Assembly (NCBI RefSeq): GCF_009733735.1
Contig: NZ_WNJP01000009.1
Coordinates: forward strand, 1 to 37,998
Origin: Sandarakinorhabdus oryzae
Lineage (GTDB): Bacteria; Pseudomonadota; Alphaproteobacteria; Sphingomonadales; Sphingomonadaceae
DNA length: 37,998 nt
Direction: 5' to 3'
Both the position numbers and the translations under genes were made by a program. Below are positions 1 through 9,095 of the stretch, piece by piece; position 1 is the first letter of the stretch; the number at the start of each line of letters is the position of its first letter. The notes below the pieces were generated by a model. That model ran no database searches. It saw only the letters and a program-made list of their open reading frames with translations, and was not told the DNA's origin.

Positions 1-115
1 CCGCGGCCAGCGCCGGCTGCGGCAGGCGAGCGAGCTGCGACGCCAGGCGATGGACGCTGGCCAGATCGCCGCGCGCCAGGGCGTCACGCGCGGCAGCGGG
101 GGAGGGGTGGTTCAT
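1..115 (-). CDS. Partial Ala-rich protein, N-terminus only
   Basis: A minus-strand reading frame starts with ATG at 115 and runs off the left edge, giving about 38 residues that begin MNHPSPAAARDALARGD. The fragment is Ala/Arg/Leu-rich and looks like the first helices of a helical-repeat (TPR-like) protein, but too little is present to name a family. It is divergent from the sterol desaturase-like gene that starts at 279, and the 160 bases between them must hold both promoters. An open frame on the plus strand also covers this start, but its residues upstream of 279 do not look like part of the hydroxylase. Confidence 0.45.
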   Translation of the reverse strand, partial: MNHPSPAAARDALARGDLASVHRLASQLARLPQPALAA

Positions 116-278
116 GGCCGGCAGGAATGGCAGAGCGCCGGCCACAGTCAACCGGCGAACGGCGCAGGCCAGGGGCGGCAGCGCGGCACCTGACCGCAGC
201 TGGTTGCGGAGGATGACGTATGGGTGCGCCTGTGGCAGGATGCGATCAGCATCAGGACTGCCGCCGGATTGGGATGTC

Positions 279-1166
279 ATGACAAGCAATCGCCTGAAAG
301 ACATGCTGTTTCGCTACATGCAGCCGGGCCTCATCGTGGCCATCGTGGCCTGGTGGACGCTGTTGCCGCCCAGCCTTGCCAGCAGCGCCACGACCTTCTT
401 CTGGACCGGAATCGCCATCAAGGGCTTCGTGCTGCTGCTGGAAGCGTTCAACGAGCGCCACGCCAGCTGGCGCCTCACGCCGCGCGAACTGCTGAGTGAC
501 GTCATCTACGTCGCGCTTGGCTACACGGTGGTGCAGTGGCTCGATCACAATATCGCCGAGCGCGGGTACCAGGCGTTCAAGGCGATGGTGGGCATCAAGA
601 CGCCGTGGCTGACGGCGGCGCCGGTGGCGCTGCAGGCGGCGCTGGTGGTGGTGCTGCTGGAATTCGGCCAATATTGGATGCACCGCGGCATGCACAACTG
701 GCGGCCCTTGTGGCTCACCCACGCGCCGCACCATTATCTTACGCAGCTGAACGCGCTGAAGGGCCATGTCGGCAACCCGATCGAGCTGTTCCTGGTCGGC
801 CTGTCGGTGGTGTCGCTGTTCGATTTCTCGCTGCCCGGCCTGTTCGCCGGCTTTTCGGTGCTCACCGCGATCTTCTGCTTCGCCCACGCCAACGTGCGCT
901 TCAACCCGCCGGCGTGGTATGCGCACGTGTTCACCACCATCGAAAGCCACAGCCTGCACCATTCGATGGAATATGAAGACACGCGCTGCAACTATGCCAA
1001 CGCGCTGATCCTGCTCGACCGCATGTTCGGCACCTTCCGCGCCGGCGAGACCGCCGAAGTGGGCCAGGAGGCGGGGCGCAAGCTGGGGATCAAGGACGTG
1101 ATGGTCTATCCGTTCACGCCGCTGATCGACGGCGCGCGCGGCATGCTGAAAGGGTCGCGGGCATAG
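279..1166 (+). CDS. Fatty acid hydroxylase / sterol desaturase family membrane protein
   Basis: The 295-residue product is an integral membrane di-iron oxygenase of the fatty acid hydroxylase superfamily. These enzymes hydroxylate or desaturate lipid chains, sterols or carotenoids using O2. The histidine clusters that ligate the iron pair are visible in order: HRGMH, HAPHH, and the late HSLHH. Several hydrophobic segments precede and surround them (for example LIVAIVAWWTLLP near the N-terminus and ALQAALVVVLLEFG before the first cluster). The frame is open back to 114, but those extra residues are Arg-rich and unlike a membrane protein. I chose ATG 279, which has a purine-rich stretch (GGATTGGG) just upstream. 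The substrate cannot be told from sequence and the neighbours give no hint. The family call is firm, the exact reaction open. Confidence 0.85.
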   Translation: MTSNRLKDMLFRYMQPGLIVAIVAWWTLLPPSLASSATTFFWTGIAIKGFVLLLEAFNERHASWRLTPRELLSDVIYVALGYTVVQWLDHNIAERGYQAFKAMVGIKTPWLTAAPVALQAALVVVLLEFGQYWMHRGMHNWRPLWLTHAPHHYLTQLNALKGHVGNPIELFLVGLSVVSLFDFSLPGLFAGFSVLTAIFCFAHANVRFNPPAWYAHVFTTIESHSLHHSMEYEDTRCNYANALILLDRMFGTFRAGETAEVGQEAGRKLGIKDVMVYPFTPLIDGARGMLKGSRA

Positions 1167-1304
1167 GGAGTTGGCTGATCAAGCCGTCGGGCAGCTTGCG
1201 CCCATTTTCGATCGTTCGACTGAAACACGCTTTGACCCGAAAGCTGCAGTTCTGCCTTACGAAAATAGGTATGATCGTCGGCTGACGCTTGGTATGTTCT
1301 TTAA

Positions 1305-1736
1305 ATGCGAAATGAACAGCCGAATCGCTTTACGATCAAGAAGATGGATGAAAGCCGAGGGCATTGTGACTGTTGTGGCAGAGATAGCCGCTCGGTTGCA
1401 GGATTGGTCTATGATCAAGGTAATGCCGCCGCAGCCTACTGGATACATTGGACCGAGGGACACCTGAGCGACATTGGCGCGAACCTCGATTTGGTGCTGG
1501 GTGAATGGGGCGAGGGAACAAGCCCTGCAGATCGATACGCTATCTCCATGGTTCATCGGCAGCAGGCTGATGGCACTCCAGCCCTAATGGTTATCGATGC
1601 TCACGGCAGACCGGCCGCAAACGGAAACCTCGCCAGCACCGCCATGCGTCGCGACGATGTAATTGGAACACCTCTGGCGGCGCAGGTCTTCGCCCTGACT
1701 GATGCAATTTATGAGCAAGATGACCGCTTTTTCTGA
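1305..1736 (+). CDS. Hypothetical protein with N-terminal Cys cluster
   Basis: A 143-residue protein I do not recognise. Near the N-terminus it has HCDCCGRDS, a CxCC arrangement that could bind a metal such as zinc. This is followed by a mixed alpha/beta segment with many aromatics (AAAYWIHWTEGH) and a conserved-looking acidic C-terminus (DAIYEQDDRFF). The composition is less GC-biased than the operon downstream. No good Shine-Dalgarno precedes ATG 1305; ATG 1344, just after AAGAAG, is an alternative that would keep the Cys cluster. It stands alone on the plus strand, convergent with the 104-residue gene at 1857-2171. Probably a soluble cytoplasmic protein; function unknown. Confidence 0.6.
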   Translation: MRNEQPNRFTIKKMDESRGHCDCCGRDSRSVAGLVYDQGNAAAAYWIHWTEGHLSDIGANLDLVLGEWGEGTSPADRYAISMVHRQQADGTPALMVIDAHGRPAANGNLASTAMRRDDVIGTPLAAQVFALTDAIYEQDDRFF

Positions 1737-1856
1737 TGGTCTGCTCACCACCCCATTGCCGCCATTGCGCCCTCCGTATCGAGGGCGATTGACCCAAAGG
1801 CAGTAGGTCTGGTTTGGACGTGAAAAGCCGCCTGTCTACTCCCGACCCAGCTGCAG

Positions 1857-2171
1857 TCATTCAATCTCGTTAGCAGTGGGCGGCACTCCGCGCTTGGCCG
1901 CAGCCGCAGACATGAGAACTCTCTCGACGATGGCATCGAACTCCTCCTTGCCGATTGCATCGAGGGCATCATAACTTGTCACGGTTGGGGGCCACCAGCC
2001 GTGCAATTCACCCCACCGATGCAACTCGCGAGCAGCCGCTTCGACTTGATCGTCCGTTGGACGATCAGATTCGATAAAATTCGATGGATGCACGATAAAC
2101 CCCAATTGGAATTTCAGGCAGGCGATGTCTGTTTCCCACCCCATTGCAGACGTTAACGCTTGCGAGTTCAC
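1857..2171 (-). CDS. Hypothetical protein, 104 residues
   Basis: A small soluble protein with Trp-rich patches (HRWGELHGWWPP) and a helical C-terminal half (EEFDAIVERVLMSAAAAK). I do not recognise the family. The frame starts with GTG at 2171, three bases beyond the stop of the beta-propeller gene and in the same direction, so it could be the last gene of the guanidine/urea operon. ATG 2144 is an alternative start, but neither has a clear ribosome binding site. Its base composition is less GC-rich than the operon genes, which argues for a separate origin. Confidence 0.5.
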   Translation of the reverse strand: MNSQALTSAMGWETDIACLKFQLGFIVHPSNFIESDRPTDDQVEAAARELHRWGELHGWWPPTVTSYDALDAIGKEEFDAIVERVLMSAAAAKRGVPPTANEIE

Positions 2172-2174
2172 GCC

Positions 2175-3083
2175 CTAATTCTTCGCCCCAAGCGCCGGCG
2201 CCGGCCAATATTTCAACGTGTGCACATCATGCGCGCTGGTCCACACGCCGGCCCTGGTCCAGCGCAGCGCGCCGCTTTTCACTTCGGGGCCCACACGGGC
2301 GATGATGGCCTGCGTTTTGGCGTCGATCACCACATATTCCTGATCGTCGGTGGTGCGCAGCCACACCTTGCTGGCGCCGGTGTCGATGTCGCCCCATTTG
2401 AGGTTCGCGCCCACCTTCACCCGGCCGGCCACGGTGACCGCCTTGGGATCAACCTTCACCAGCGTGCCATCGCCCTGTTCCTGCACCCACACGCCGCCGG
2501 CGCCCGCCGCCAGGAAGCCCGGCTGCTTGCCCAGAGCGGCGCGCGCCGTCACTGCGCCCTTGGCGGGATCGATGCGCTGCACGCTCTGCTTGGGCGCGCT
2601 CACCGCCCACAGCGCGCCTTCGCCAAAGGCCAGATAGGACGTGCCGGGATCGACCGCGATGCGGGCGGTGATCGCGCCGGTCTTCGGGTTCACCCGCGCC
2701 ACTTCGCCCTTGGCATCGCTCGCCACCCAGATCGAACCGCCGCCGAACACGACGTTCAGTTCGCCCGACTTGTCGGCGATGCCAGTTTCCACCGTCTGCA
2801 CCAGCGTGGCCGTGCGCGTGTCGATCCGGTGCAGCGCGCCCAGCTTGCAATCGGCGACCCACAGATATTTGCCCTTGATCGCCATCGCCCCGCACGGCCC
2901 CGGCAGCGCGACGCTGGCTTGCCTGCCGCTGCGGCTCCACTGCTCGACCCGGCCGCGGTTGGTCATCCACACCGTCTTGCCGTCCACCACCAGGAAATCG
3001 CCGAAGTCCGGCACAGTCTGCACTTCGGCCTGCTGGGCAAGGGCAGGGGCGGCGGCGAGCAGGAGGGCGGTGAGGCGGATCAT
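2175..3083 (-). CDS. Secreted YncE/Vgb-like beta-propeller protein
   Basis: The 302-residue product starts with a short signal peptide (MIRLTALLLAAAPALA, likely cut after ALA) and is then built of repeated beta-strand units of the YncE/streptogramin-lyase type, with recurring phrases such as VWMTNRGRVEQW, LWVADCKLGALHRID, IWVASDAKGEVARVNP, LWAVSAPKQSVQRIDP and VWVQEQGDGTLVKVDP. These predict a six- or seven-bladed propeller in the periplasm. It begins 18 bases after the allophanate hydrolase stop, with AAGGGAAAG as ribosome binding site, so it is probably co-transcribed with the nitrogen operon. Its job is unknown; a periplasmic binding or scavenging role for the operon's substrate is a guess. 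No catalytic residues are evident. Confidence 0.75.
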   Translation of the reverse strand: MIRLTALLLAAAPALAQQAEVQTVPDFGDFLVVDGKTVWMTNRGRVEQWSRSGRQASVALPGPCGAMAIKGKYLWVADCKLGALHRIDTRTATLVQTVETGIADKSGELNVVFGGGSIWVASDAKGEVARVNPKTGAITARIAVDPGTSYLAFGEGALWAVSAPKQSVQRIDPAKGAVTARAALGKQPGFLAAGAGGVWVQEQGDGTLVKVDPKAVTVAGRVKVGANLKWGDIDTGASKVWLRTTDDQEYVVIDAKTQAIIARVGPEVKSGALRWTRAGVWTSAHDVHTLKYWPAPALGAKN

Positions 3084-3101
3084 GGCAGCTTTCCCTTCGC
3101 G

Positions 3102-4865
3102 TCAGGCGGTCTTGCTGGCGATATAGGCGCGCCAGCCGCCCAGGTGGGTGATGTCCTCGGCGCCAGTGAGCGCCCGCGGCTCTGCAACGAAACCCTTCAC
3201 GCTCGATCCGTCCGCCAGCGTCACCGTGCCGATGGCCAGCGGCGGCGGCACATCGACAACGAAGCTGCCGAACTCGGCGACGCCCAGTTCATACACCTCC
3301 AGCTTGATCGGCGCACCATCGGGCGTGAACACCAGCGCCGGCTTGGGCGGCACGCTGTCGGCCATGGCATAGAGGCGATAGGTCGGCGCGGTCTCAAAGG
3401 CGCCGACGAACGTCGCGTTGCGGGAGGTCAGCTGCCAGTGCAGCGGCATGCCTTCCAGGTGCGCGCCCACAACGGCCAGTTTCACAGTCTGCATCTTGCC
3501 CTCCAGGTCGAGTGGTGGTGGTGCGGGGTGGCCGGTGGCTTCGGCCCAGGTTTCGGCCAGATCGAGCAGCGCCCGGTCCGTATCGGCCGGGCCAATGAAC
3601 GTGATGCCGAAGCCGACGCCATTGGCCTTTTGCCCGGCCGGCACTGCCACCGCCGCCATGTCGAGCAGGTTCACGAAGTTGGTGTAGAGCCCGAGATTGC
3701 TGTTCAGCCCCACCGGCGCGGCCAGCATTTCGGCGACGCGATAGCTGGTCGGCGTGGTCGGGAAGGCGAGCACGTCGATGCTGTCCCACAGCAGGTCGGC
3801 ATGGCGCTTGATGTCGGCCAGGCGGTACATGCCGTTGAACAATTCGACCGCCGTCTTGGCCCAACCCTGTTCGACCACGGTCCGCACGGTGGGGTCCACG
3901 GCATCCGGGTTGTTGGTGAGGATTTCGGCCATGGCGGCGGTGCGTTCGGCGACCCACGGGCCGCCATAGAGCAATTGCGCGGCCTCCAGCAGCGGGGCGA
4001 TATCAAGTTCGACGACCTCGCCCAGGGTGGCGAGCGTCGCCAGCGCACGCTCATACAGATGCTCGGCCTCCACATCGCCGAACCAGTTGCGCTGATCCCG
4101 GCGCGGCACGGCGAAGCGGCGGGGCCCCAGCGGTCGGTCGGCGAGCGGCTTGGAGTAGGCGTCGGCGGCGTCGAAGCCGGCGATCACCTGATCGACCAGG
4201 GCCGCATCGGCCGGTCGGTCGGTGAACACGGTGATGCAATCCAGCGTGCGGCAGGCCGGCACCAGGCCGGTGCCGCTCCAGCGGCCACGGCTGGGCTTGA
4301 AGCCGATCAGATGCTGGAACGCCGCCGGCACCCGGCCCGAACCGGCGGTATCGGTGCCGAGCGCGAACGGCACCAGTCCGGCGGCAACGGCGACCGAGGA
4401 ACCGGAGGAGGAACCGCCGGACACCCACGCCAGATTATGCGCATTCCGCGGGGCGCCATAAGGGCTGCGCGTGCCGTTGAGGCCGGTGGCGAACTGGTCG
4501 AGATTGGTCTTGCCCACGCAAATGGCGCCCGCCGCCTTCAGCCGGGCGATCACCGTGGCATCGGCATCCGGTTGATAGGCGAAGGCCGGGCAGGCGGCGG
4601 TGGTAGGAAGGCCGGCAACGTCGATATTGTCCTTGGCGGCATAGGGCACGCCGGCCAGCGGCAGCACTTCACCCGCCGCCACGCGCGCATCGACGGCGCG
4701 GGCCTGGGCCAAAAGATCATCGGCGGCAGCACGCGAAATCCAGATCTGCGGCTGCACCGCGTCATAAGCGGCGATGCGGGCCAGCGTTTCGGCCATCACC
4801 GCTTCGGCCGAAGTGGTCCCAGCGTTCACCGCCGCCGCGATGGCGCTGGCGTGCTGGCGGCTCAA
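3102..4865 (-). CDS. atzF: Allophanate hydrolase
   Basis: This 587-residue enzyme hydrolyses allophanate to ammonia and CO2, the last step of biotin-dependent urea or guanidine breakdown. The N-terminal two thirds is an amidase-signature domain: Lys in GVPYAAKDNID (about residue 78), the Gly/Ser loop SGGSSSGSS (about 149-157), and the nucleophile Ser in GTDTAGSGRVPA (about 176) form the Ser-cisSer-Lys triad. The C-terminal third matches the second domain of AtzF-type enzymes (GMPLHWQLTSRNATFVG onward). The TTG start at 4865 overlaps the carboxylase stop by four bases (TTGA), which implies translational coupling. Upstream in-frame residues belong to the carboxylase region and read as noise. 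Length fits the family (about 600). Confidence 0.93.
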   Translation of the reverse strand: MSRQHASAIAAAVNAGTTSAEAVMAETLARIAAYDAVQPQIWISRAAADDLLAQARAVDARVAAGEVLPLAGVPYAAKDNIDVAGLPTTAACPAFAYQPDADATVIARLKAAGAICVGKTNLDQFATGLNGTRSPYGAPRNAHNLAWVSGGSSSGSSVAVAAGLVPFALGTDTAGSGRVPAAFQHLIGFKPSRGRWSGTGLVPACRTLDCITVFTDRPADAALVDQVIAGFDAADAYSKPLADRPLGPRRFAVPRRDQRNWFGDVEAEHLYERALATLATLGEVVELDIAPLLEAAQLLYGGPWVAERTAAMAEILTNNPDAVDPTVRTVVEQGWAKTAVELFNGMYRLADIKRHADLLWDSIDVLAFPTTPTSYRVAEMLAAPVGLNSNLGLYTNFVNLLDMAAVAVPAGQKANGVGFGITFIGPADTDRALLDLAETWAEATGHPAPPPLDLEGKMQTVKLAVVGAHLEGMPLHWQLTSRNATFVGAFETAPTYRLYAMADSVPPKPALVFTPDGAPIKLEVYELGVAEFGSFVVDVPPPLAIGTVTLADGSSVKGFVAEPRALTGAEDITHLGGWRAYIASKTA

Positions 4866-7800
4866 GGCGTCCTCCGCAGCGCCAGCATCGGCGCGCCGGG
4901 TTGCAATGGCTGGCGTTCGGCCAGATAGAGCGCGACCACCGTGCCGGCGGCCGGGCTTTCCACCGGACATTCCATCTTCATCGCCTCGATCACCGCGATG
5001 GTGTCGCCGGCCTTCACAACGTCACCGGGCTTCACCAGCAGTTTCCACACGCTGCCGCCGAAGGGGGATTCAACAAGTTCCGCGCCATCGGGCACGTCCA
5101 CGGCTGCGGCCGGGGCCATGTCGGCGGCGTCGTCCGCCACCCGGTCAAATTCGCCCTTGCGCTGCCAGTCAGCCCGCTCCTCGGCAAAGGCCGCCTGCCG
5201 GTTGGCTTCGAAGGCGGCGATATCGGCGGCATTGTCGGCCAGGTAACGGCGATAGTCGGCGAGGCGGAACTCGGACGGTTCGATGCGGATGGCGCGGCGG
5301 CCGCTCGGGATATCGCGCCGCCATTCCACCAGTTCCTCAGGCGTCACCGGATAGAATCGTATCTGGTCGAAGAAGCGCAGCAGCCAGGGCTTGCCCTCGA
5401 TGAAGGCGTCGGTCTGGCGGTGGGTGTTCCACACCTGGATGGTGCGGCCGAACAGCTGGTAACCGCCCGGGCCTTCCATGCCATAGATGCACATATAGGC
5501 CCCGCCGATGCCGACGACGTTGGGCGGCGTCCAAGTGCGGGCCGGGTTGTATTTGGTCGTCACCAACCGGTGGCGCGGATCGACTGGTGTGGCGACCGGT
5601 GCGCCCAGATAGACGTCGCCCAACCCCATCACGAGGTAGGAGGCGTTCCAGATGATGTCCTCAACCGCCTGCACATCAGGCAAGCCGTTGATGCGGCGGA
5701 TGAATTCGATATTGTCCGGGCACCAGGGCGCATCATCGCGCACGACGGCCATATATTTCTGGATGGTCTCGATGGTGGCCGGATCGCGCCAGCTCAGGGG
5801 CAGGTGGACGATGCGCGACGGGATGGTGAAATCATCCAGCTCGCCCAGCCTTTCCTCGGCCGCCATCAGCGCGGCCAGCGCGACGGCGCTGTCGAGGCGC
5901 ACGCCATCGAAATGCATCTGCAAGCTGCGGATGCCCGGCACCAGATCGATCACACCGGGCAGGGCCAGCCGCTCCAGTTCGGTGAGCAGCGCGTGGACGC
6001 GGATGCGCAGTTCCAGGTCCAGGGTGATCGGGCCATATTCCACCAGGATGTTGCGATCACCCTGCTGGCGATAGACGACGCGCGGCCGGCTGCCCGCCGC
6101 CGGGATTTCGGCGAGGATCGGCGACAGATCGGCGATTGCGCTGCCAGCCATGTCCGGCAAGGGCGCACCCGTAGCCAGCAGCGCCCGCTGTGCCGCATCG
6201 GCGGCCTGGGCGGCAGCCAGCGTGACCGGCACGAAGCGCAGCCGGTCGCCGGGGGCCAATTGCCCGATCTTCCAGCGATCCGCCGCAATCACCACGAACG
6301 GGCAGACGAAGCCGCCCAGCGACGGCCCATCGGGCCCGAGGATGATCGGCATGTCGCCGGTGAAATCCACGGCGCCAATGGCATAGGGATTGTCGTGGAT
6401 GTTGGACGGGTGCAGGCCGGCCTCGCCGCCGTCCAGCCTCGCCCATTCCGGCTTCGGCCCCACCAGCCGCACGCCGGTACGGTTGCTGTTGTAATGCACC
6501 TGCCAGTCCGTGCCAGCGATCATCGCCATATCGCCGGGGGTGAAGAAATCCGGCGCGCCGTGCGGGCCAACCATCACCCGCACCATCCACTCCGTCGGCA
6601 GCGCCGGCAGCGGCGCACTGGCCAGGGGGGTGGTGGTGGGTGCGTCCCCAAGGTGCAGCACATCGCCCGCCAGCAGCCGGCGCGCGCCATGGCCGCCGAA
6701 CCCGCCCAGATCGAATGTGGCGACACTGCCCAGATACGGCGCGATGTCGAAGCCGCCGGCAACCAGCAGATAGCCGCGGAAGCCGCCGCCCTTCGCCCGG
6801 CCCATCGCCAGTTTCTGGCCCGCCGCCACGCTGATGGCCTGGCCCAGCGGCACCGGCGCGCCATCCAGCGTCGCGCCGAAATCGGCGCCGGTCAGGCAGA
6901 TGCGCGTCGGCGCGGTGAAGGCCAGGGTCGGCCCGGTGACGGTGATTTCCAGACCGGCCGTGCCTTCATCATTGCCGAGCAGGCGATTGCCGAGCCGGAA
7001 GCTGAAATCATCCATTGGCCCTGACGGCGGCACGCCCACGGCCCAATGCTGCTGGCGGCCCGGCCAATCCTGCACAGTGGTCGATGTGCCGCCGGCAATC
7101 ACGCGGATGGCGCGCAGGTTGTGTTCCACGCTGTCGAGCGCGCGGGTCGAAACCTCGCCGCTGGTGAAGGCGACAGACCGCACCACGTCGCGCAGCCAAC
7201 GCAGATTGGTCTCCATCCCGTCGATGCGCGTGCCATCGAGCGCGCGCGCCATCGCGGCCACGGCCAGTTCGCGACTGGGGGCATGCACGATCAGCTTGGC
7301 CAGCATCGGATCGTAGAATGCGCTCACCTGCGTGCCGGCCATCACCCAGGTTTCGGTGCGGATATCGGCGGGGAAATTGGCGGCGGTGATCAGGCCCGTG
7401 GTGGGGCGATAATCATTGGCCGGGTCTTCGGCATAGAGCCGCACCTGCACGCTGTGGCCGTTGGGGGACGGCACGGGCACATCCATGAAACCAAAATCGC
7501 CACCGGCGCCGCGCAGCATCCATTCGACTAGGTCGATGCCCAGCACTTCCTCGGTCACGCCATGTTCGACCTGCAGGCGGGTGTTCATTTCGAGGAAGAA
7601 GAAATCCTGCCGGTCGGCGTCGTAGAGAAACTCCACCGTCCCGGCATTCTGGTAGTGCGCGGCCTCGCCCAGCCGGATGGCGGCGGCGAACAGCGCCTCG
7701 CGCACGGCCTGGGGCAGCAGCGGCGCCGGGGCTTCCTCCACCACTTTCTGATTGCGGCGCTGCAGCGAGCAGTCGCGTTCGCCCAGCGCCAGCACGCGGC

Positions 7801-8455
7801 CGGCACCGTCGCCAAAGATCTGCACCTCGACATGGCGGGCGCGGCGCACATAGCGTTCCAGGAACAAGCCGCCATCGCCGAAATTGGCCTGGCCCAGCCG
7901 CGCCACGGCCGCGAACGCCTCGTGCAGGCTGGCCTCATCTTCGCACACCCGCATGCCGATGCCACCGCCGCCGGCCGTCGCCTTCAACATGACCGGGAAG
8001 CCGATGGCCTGCGCCGCGGCCAACGCTTCGGCTTCGTCCTTCAGCAACCCGCTGCCGGGTGCCAGCGGCACGCCGTGGGCGGCGGCCAGATCGCGGGCGC
8101 TGTGTTTCAGGCCGAAGGTGCGGATATTGTCCGGCGTCGGCCCGACGAAGATGATGCCGGCGGCTGCACAACGCTCGGCGAAATCGGCGTTTTCAGCCAG
8201 GAAGCCGTAACCGGGGTGGATCGCGTCCGCGCCGCTGGCCTTGGCCGCCGCGATGATGGCATCGGCGTTGAGATAGGATTCGGCCGGGCGCGACCCGCCG
8301 ATCGCTATGGCTTCATCGGCCGCCGCGACGTGCAGGCTGGCCTCGTCGGCTTCGGAATAGACCGCGACGGCGCGCAGGCCCATGCGCTTGGCCGTGCGGA
8401 TGATGCGCGTGGCGATGGCGCCACGATTGGCGATCAGGATGGTCTTGATGGTCAT
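4862..8455 (-). CDS. Biotin-dependent urea/guanidine carboxylase
   Basis: A 1197-residue single-chain carboxylase that transfers CO2 from biotin to urea or guanidine. Domains in order: biotin carboxylase with ATP-grasp (ILIANRGAIATRI at the start; KATAGGGGIGMRV near 160), the paired KipA/KipI-like (AHS2/AHS1) carboxyltransferase domains roughly in 460-1090, and a C-terminal biotinyl domain with the attachment motif EAMKME, the target being Lys1160. ATG 8455 overlaps the preceding gene's stop by four bases. Such proteins are usually annotated urea carboxylase, but homologues flanked by two DUF1989 proteins have been shown to be guanidine carboxylases, and that context is present here. Substrate choice has been tied to residues in the carboxyltransferase pocket, which I could not align. 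Confidence 0.93.
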   Translation of the reverse strand: MTIKTILIANRGAIATRIIRTAKRMGLRAVAVYSEADEASLHVAAADEAIAIGGSRPAESYLNADAIIAAAKASGADAIHPGYGFLAENADFAERCAAAGIIFVGPTPDNIRTFGLKHSARDLAAAHGVPLAPGSGLLKDEAEALAAAQAIGFPVMLKATAGGGGIGMRVCEDEASLHEAFAAVARLGQANFGDGGLFLERYVRRARHVEVQIFGDGAGRVLALGERDCSLQRRNQKVVEEAPAPLLPQAVREALFAAAIRLGEAAHYQNAGTVEFLYDADRQDFFFLEMNTRLQVEHGVTEEVLGIDLVEWMLRGAGGDFGFMDVPVPSPNGHSVQVRLYAEDPANDYRPTTGLITAANFPADIRTETWVMAGTQVSAFYDPMLAKLIVHAPSRELAVAAMARALDGTRIDGMETNLRWLRDVVRSVAFTSGEVSTRALDSVEHNLRAIRVIAGGTSTTVQDWPGRQQHWAVGVPPSGPMDDFSFRLGNRLLGNDEGTAGLEITVTGPTLAFTAPTRICLTGADFGATLDGAPVPLGQAISVAAGQKLAMGRAKGGGFRGYLLVAGGFDIAPYLGSVATFDLGGFGGHGARRLLAGDVLHLGDAPTTTPLASAPLPALPTEWMVRVMVGPHGAPDFFTPGDMAMIAGTDWQVHYNSNRTGVRLVGPKPEWARLDGGEAGLHPSNIHDNPYAIGAVDFTGDMPIILGPDGPSLGGFVCPFVVIAADRWKIGQLAPGDRLRFVPVTLAAAQAADAAQRALLATGAPLPDMAGSAIADLSPILAEIPAAGSRPRVVYRQQGDRNILVEYGPITLDLELRIRVHALLTELERLALPGVIDLVPGIRSLQMHFDGVRLDSAVALAALMAAEERLGELDDFTIPSRIVHLPLSWRDPATIETIQKYMAVVRDDAPWCPDNIEFIRRINGLPDVQAVEDIIWNASYLVMGLGDVYLGAPVATPVDPRHRLVTTKYNPARTWTPPNVVGIGGAYMCIYGMEGPGGYQLFGRTIQVWNTHRQTDAFIEGKPWLLRFFDQIRFYPVTPEELVEWRRDIPSGRRAIRIEPSEFRLADYRRYLADNAADIAAFEANRQAAFAEERADWQRKGEFDRVADDAADMAPAAAVDVPDGAELVESPFGGSVWKLLVKPGDVVKAGDTIAVIEAMKMECPVESPAAGTVVALYLAERQPLQPGAPMLALRRTP

Positions 8456-9087
8456 GCCGCAACGATCATGCGCACGGGCGTCGGGTTGAAGGCGTTGCAC
8501 GGGTTGTTGATCTGCGGGCAGTTCGAAACCAACACGATCACATCCTGATCGGCTTTCAGGTCGACCGTCAGGCCCGGCGCGGAAATGCCGTCCACGATGC
8601 CCAGCGCGCCATCAGCTTCCACCGGAACGTTCATGAAGAAATTGATGTTGGCGACGATATCGCGCTTGCCGCGGCTTTCGGTCAGGTTGGCTTCCAGGAA
8701 ATTCTCCACGCAGGCGTGCTGCCACTTGGTGTGATGGCCATAGCGCAGCGTGTTGGATTCACACGAGCACGCCCCGCCGATGGTGTCGTGATACTCGACC
8801 GCGCTTGCGGTGATCGTCATCAGCGGCCGGCCCTCGTTGGACATCAGCCGCGTGCCGGTGCGCAGGAACAGATTGCCCTGGGCGGCCACCGTGTCCTGCG
8901 CGCTGTAGCGCTCGGCGTCGTCGGCGGCGGCATAGATCAGGAAATCCACCGCCTGGTTGCCTTCCAGATCGACGATGCGCAGCGTCTGCCCGGCGGCCAC
9001 ATGGTGCAGCCAGGGTGCGCGCGCCGGCACGATTTCATCGTGGAGCACGGGGCCGGGCAGGCCGGCGAGATGGGGATCTTGTGTCAT
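8452..9087 (-). CDS. DUF1989 protein (UAAP family), likely carboxyguanidine deiminase subunit
   Basis: A 211-residue member of the urea-carboxylase-associated DUF1989 family. Conserved features include GNQAVDFLIY, the Cys-containing GGACSCESNTLRYG and the C-terminal VSNCPQINNPCN. A pair of such proteins forms a heteromeric carboxyguanidine deiminase that turns carboxyguanidine into allophanate, which explains its place between carboxylase and importer genes. The frame is open to a TTG at 9099 that overlaps the upstream stop. I chose ATG 9087 because GAGAG lies six bases ahead of it. Its stop overlaps the carboxylase start (ATGA). Which of the two standard subunit names applies is not decided here. 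Confidence 0.85.
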   Translation of the reverse strand: MTQDPHLAGLPGPVLHDEIVPARAPWLHHVAAGQTLRIVDLEGNQAVDFLIYAAADDAERYSAQDTVAAQGNLFLRTGTRLMSNEGRPLMTITASAVEYHDTIGGACSCESNTLRYGHHTKWQHACVENFLEANLTESRGKRDIVANINFFMNVPVEADGALGIVDGISAPGLTVDLKADQDVIVLVSNCPQINNPCNAFNPTPVRMIVAA

Positions 9088-9095
9088 GTTCGCTC

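Noticed and set aside
2160-4928. Very long open frame on the plus strand (over 900 codons)
   Set aside because: It lies antisense to the propeller and allophanate hydrolase genes, is His/Arg/Gly-rich without domains, and comes from the lack of stop codons opposite GC-rich codons. The same holds for 4901-7024.
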